Shown here: positions 5,273 to 7,504 of the stretch, in pieces
Layout: each line of letters begins with the position of its first letter
How positions within the stretch are numbered: position 1 is the first letter of the stretch
Assembly: GCA_946478755.1 (NCBI GenBank)
Contig: CAMLDJ010000270.1
Coordinates: 1-7,504 of the forward strand
Direction of reading: 5' to 3'
Length of the DNA: 7,504 nucleotides
DNA from: an uncultured Pedobacter sp.
GTDB taxonomy: Bacteria > Bacteroidota > Bacteroidia > Sphingobacteriales > Sphingobacteriaceae
The notes under the pieces: model-generated
The model's database searches: none
Told to the model about the DNA's origin: nothing
The model's input: the letters and a program-made list of their open reading frames with translations, nothing else
Program-made: the position numbers and the translations under genes

Positions 5273-6423
5273 TGAAGAAGACTGCACTAAACTTTGCCAG
5301 AATATTTGTTGGTATTCTCTTTATATTTTCGGGACTGATCAAAGCGAATGATCCATTGGGATTTGGCTATAAGCTGCAGGAGTATTTTGACGTATTCCAT
5401 ATGTCGTTTCTGGCTGACATGGCTACGGGAATCGCCATTTTGCTTTGTGTATTCGAAATTGTACTTGGCGCATTGCTGCTTTTTGGTTTTTGGAGCAAAA
5501 AGGTAACAGGTGGCTTGCTTGCGGTGATCATCTTTTTTACTTTTTTAACTTTCGTTTCTGCGGTATTTAAGGTAGTTACTTCCTGTGGCTGTTTCGGAGA
5601 TGCTATTCCGTTAACCCCTTGGCAATCTTTTACGAAGGATCTGGTTTTGCTGGTATTGATCATCTTCCTTTTTATCAATCACCAACTGATCAGACCGCTC
5701 AGCGAAAATTTGAAGGTACAGCAGGGGCTGCTCGTTTTTGTGACGCTGGTTTCCACATTGTTCGGTATCTTTACTTATTATACACTACCGGTTTTAGACT
5801 TCCTACCCTACAAAGTTGGTGCAAACCTGCCCGATTTGATGAAGATCCCTGAAGGGAAAAAAGGGGACGAGTACGCCATTATGTATAAGATGCATAATAA
5901 AAAAACAGGTGAGGAGAAAGTGATGAGTGATAAGGATTATTTGAAGACAGAGATATGGAAGGATGACAACTGGGAAATTGTTGGAGATCCAGATAAGGTC
6001 CTGGTAAAAAAGGGCTATGAGCCCAAGATCAAAGATTTAATGATCTCTGATGCCTCGGGTACAGATTATACAAAAGAACTGATAGAAAATCCTTATTATA
6101 ACCTGATCATTGTGGCTTATAATCTGAAAGATGTAAATGAAAACGCTGTTGCTGAATTGAATGCGCTTGCCTTGAACGCCGCACAACAGTTCAACATCAG
6201 AACGGTATTGCTGACGTCAAGTTCTGCCAGTGATGCTGATCAGTTTAGCAAGCGTATGAAGTTGTTTGCAGAGGTGTTTTATGCTGATGCGGTACCTTTA
6301 AAGAGTATGGTACGGTCGAACCCGGGCGTGTTATTGCTTAAAAACGGGGTCGTGGTTAACAAATGGCATTACCATACCATACCTTCTTTTGATAAACTGG
6401 CTGATCAATATTTTAGTAAGTAA
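5272..6423 (+). CDS. DoxX/MauE-like membrane protein (BT_3928 family) with C-terminal thioredoxin-like domain
   Basis: This 383-aa inner-membrane protein has hydrophobic helices at about 8-24, 50-72, 80-103, 122-137 and 152-170. FIFSGLIKANDPLGFGYKL (18-34 and onward) is typical of DoxX. SCGCFGD (104-110) followed by a conserved W and F before helix 4 recalls MauE. Positive charges near residues 2-10, 76-77 and 141-148 put the N-terminus inside, so both the CGC loop and the C-terminal domain should be periplasmic. The C-terminal part (about 255-383) has a thioredoxin-like pattern: a hydrophobic strand NLIIVAY (277-283), a helix, and NPGVLLLKNGVVVNKW (350-365) with a likely cis-proline at 351. 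It contains no cysteine; the only cysteines are C59, C105 and C107. The reaction is unknown. Start codon overlaps the DUF1599 stop (TAATG), implying translational coupling. Confidence 0.85.
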   Translation: MKKTALNFARIFVGILFIFSGLIKANDPLGFGYKLQEYFDVFHMSFLADMATGIAILLCVFEIVLGALLLFGFWSKKVTGGLLAVIIFFTFLTFVSAVFKVVTSCGCFGDAIPLTPWQSFTKDLVLLVLIIFLFINHQLIRPLSENLKVQQGLLVFVTLVSTLFGIFTYYTLPVLDFLPYKVGANLPDLMKIPEGKKGDEYAIMYKMHNKKTGEEKVMSDKDYLKTEIWKDDNWEIVGDPDKVLVKKGYEPKIKDLMISDASGTDYTKELIENPYYNLIIVAYNLKDVNENAVAELNALALNAAQQFNIRTVLLTSSSASDADQFSKRMKLFAEVFYADAVPLKSMVRSNPGVLLLKNGVVVNKWHYHTIPSFDKLADQYFSK

Positions 6424-6425
6424 TT

Positions 6426-7481
6426 ATGCTTCGTTACGCCGTTAAAAAGACCTTATATGGGTTTGCCGTAATGGCGGGCGTGATTGTAGTGGTGTTTATT
6501 TTGTTTAACATCTTACCGGGTGATCCCGCAAGGATGACCATGGGGCAACGTGCAGACGTGTCCTCATTGGAAGCGGTCCGCAAGGAATTTGGATTAGACA
6601 GGTCTAAACCTGCCCAGTTCTTTCTTTATCTGAATGATCTTTCGCCCCTGGGACTTCATGAAAATACAACCGGAAGTAAGGATAAATATCACTATGTAAG
6701 GCTGATTTCTTTTGGTGATAATGTGCTTGCGCTTAAATGGCCTTATTTGAGGCGCTCGTATCAGACTAAAAGGGATGTAACCTCCATATTATCTGAAACA
6801 GTGCCCAATACTTTTATCCTGGCGCTTTCAGCCATGATCTTTGCCACCTTCATCGGAGTATTTCTGGGTGTACTCTCCGCGGTTCATAAGGATAGCTGGG
6901 TAGATAAGGCTGCCAATTCATTTGCTATTCTGGGTATTTCAGCACCTTCTTTTTTTGCAGGGATCATCATCGCCTGGCTGTTTGGTTTTGTATTAAGCGA
7001 TTATACCGGGCTGAATATGTCGGGGAGCTTATATAGTTACGATCCCTTTAAGGGAGAGGTCATCACCTGGAAGAACTTATGGCTCCCGATGGTTACTTTG
7101 GGATTAAGGCCTTTGGCCATCATTGTACAGTTGACCCGAAGTGCGATGCTCGATGTATTGGCGCAGGATTATATCCGCACGGCGAGGGCAAAGGGACTGA
7201 GCCGGAATGTGATCATTTATAAACATGCCTTGCGAAATGCGTTAAATCCGGTTATTACAGCGATATCTGGTTGGTTTGCCTCTTTGCTGGCTGGTTCTTT
7301 CTTTGTAGAATATATCTTTGGTTACAACGGTCTTGGCCGTACCACGGTTAATGCATTGGAGATGTCCGATTTTCCGGTGGTGATGGGTTCCATACTTTTT
7401 ATAGCATTTGTATTTGTAATAATTAATATTTTGGTTGATGTATTATATGCCTTTGCGGATCCAAGGGTAAAACTAGCGTAA
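6426..7481 (+). CDS. DppB/OppB-type ABC transporter permease
   Basis: This 351-aa inner-membrane subunit belongs to the binding-protein-dependent permease family (BPD_transp_1) and closely resembles E. coli DppB. The N-terminal helix (about 9-29) leads into ILPGDPARMTMG (29-40), then a large periplasmic loop to about 125. Five further helices lie at about 128-152, 165-189, 218-237, 275-297 and 318-345. The ATPase-contacting EAA region is QDYIRTARAKGLSR (247-260) followed by HALRNALNP (267-275). GYNGLGR (299-305) and DPRVK near the C-terminus are also typical. Peptide or nickel import systems normally need a second permease (DppC), ATPases and a binding protein, none of which is in view; the next gene is not one of them. 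The substrate is therefore unknown. It starts 2 nt after the preceding stop. Confidence 0.92.
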   Translation: MLRYAVKKTLYGFAVMAGVIVVVFILFNILPGDPARMTMGQRADVSSLEAVRKEFGLDRSKPAQFFLYLNDLSPLGLHENTTGSKDKYHYVRLISFGDNVLALKWPYLRRSYQTKRDVTSILSETVPNTFILALSAMIFATFIGVFLGVLSAVHKDSWVDKAANSFAILGISAPSFFAGIIIAWLFGFVLSDYTGLNMSGSLYSYDPFKGEVITWKNLWLPMVTLGLRPLAIIVQLTRSAMLDVLAQDYIRTARAKGLSRNVIIYKHALRNALNPVITAISGWFASLLAGSFFVEYIFGYNGLGRTTVNALEMSDFPVVMGSILFIAFVFVIINILVDVLYAFADPRVKLA

Positions 7482-7504
7482 ATGATGAAGATATTTTTAA
7501 TAGG
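7482..7504 (+). CDS. Start of a gene cut by the window end, probably shikimate kinase
   Basis: Directly after the permease stop (0-nt gap) an ATG opens a frame reading MMKIFLIG before the window ends; a second ATG at 7485 gives MKIFLIG. This beta-strand ending in Gly is how shikimate kinases (AroK) of Bacteroidota typically start, just before the Walker A loop GxxGxGKS/T. Other P-loop or Rossmann-type proteins start similarly, and the diagnostic Walker A lies outside the window. The presence of a gene is likely; the identity is a guess from eight residues. Confidence 0.4.

Noticed and set aside
5367..5852. Minus-strand 103-aa and plus-strand 77-aa frames within the DoxX-like gene
   Set aside because: They are shadows of the real membrane protein, whose helices and CGC motif are continuous in its own frame.

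Overview
The window reads as ordinary chromosome from a member of the Bacteroidota, most likely a Pedobacter-like Sphingobacteriaceae (inferred from protein style, not from a search). Supporting signs are about 40-45% G+C by eye, gene starts without Shine-Dalgarno sequences but with AT-rich upstream stretches, matches to the Bacteroidota -7 promoter motif TAnnTTTG, and lineage-typical families: a tandem DUF1599 protein, a BT_3928-like DoxX/MauE protein, and folP next to cdaA. Coding density is high and no stretch over 300 bases lacks a gene. I saw no tRNA, rRNA, CRISPR array, insertion sequence or prophage gene.

Layout. (1) 10-420, plus strand: a bacilliredoxin (YphP/YqiW family) with an intact CGC motif. 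It ends at a strong hairpin (431-475) that also serves the convergent gene. (2) 4661-479, minus strand: folP (dihydropteroate synthase), cdaA (membrane diadenylate cyclase, GTG start), then a 787-aa hybrid sensor histidine kinase with a periplasmic jelly-roll-like sensor, a seven-helix membrane module, kinase domains and a C-terminal receiver. (3) 4662-4729: a 68-bp divergent promoter region. (4) 4730 to the window end, plus strand: a tightly packed operon of a duplicated DUF1599 protein (TTG start), a five-helix DoxX/MauE-like protein fused to a cysteine-free thioredoxin-like domain, a DppB-type ABC permease, and the first eight codons of what is probably shikimate kinase. Junctions are a 1-nt overlap, a 2-nt gap and a 0-nt gap.

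How they fit together. The minus-strand genes combine folate synthesis, c-di-AMP signalling and an envelope sensor. The folP-cdaA pairing is familiar in Bacteroidota and differs from the cdaA-cdaR-glmM arrangement of Firmicutes. The plus-strand operon mixes a predicted nucleotide-related protein, an envelope redox-like protein, a lone transporter subunit and an aromatic-synthesis enzyme. No shared pathway is evident. The least understood part is the DUF1599 plus DoxX/MauE-thioredoxin pair, whose translation is coupled. It is the best candidate for undescribed biology here, although it looks like a conserved chromosomal module rather than an exotic accessory system.
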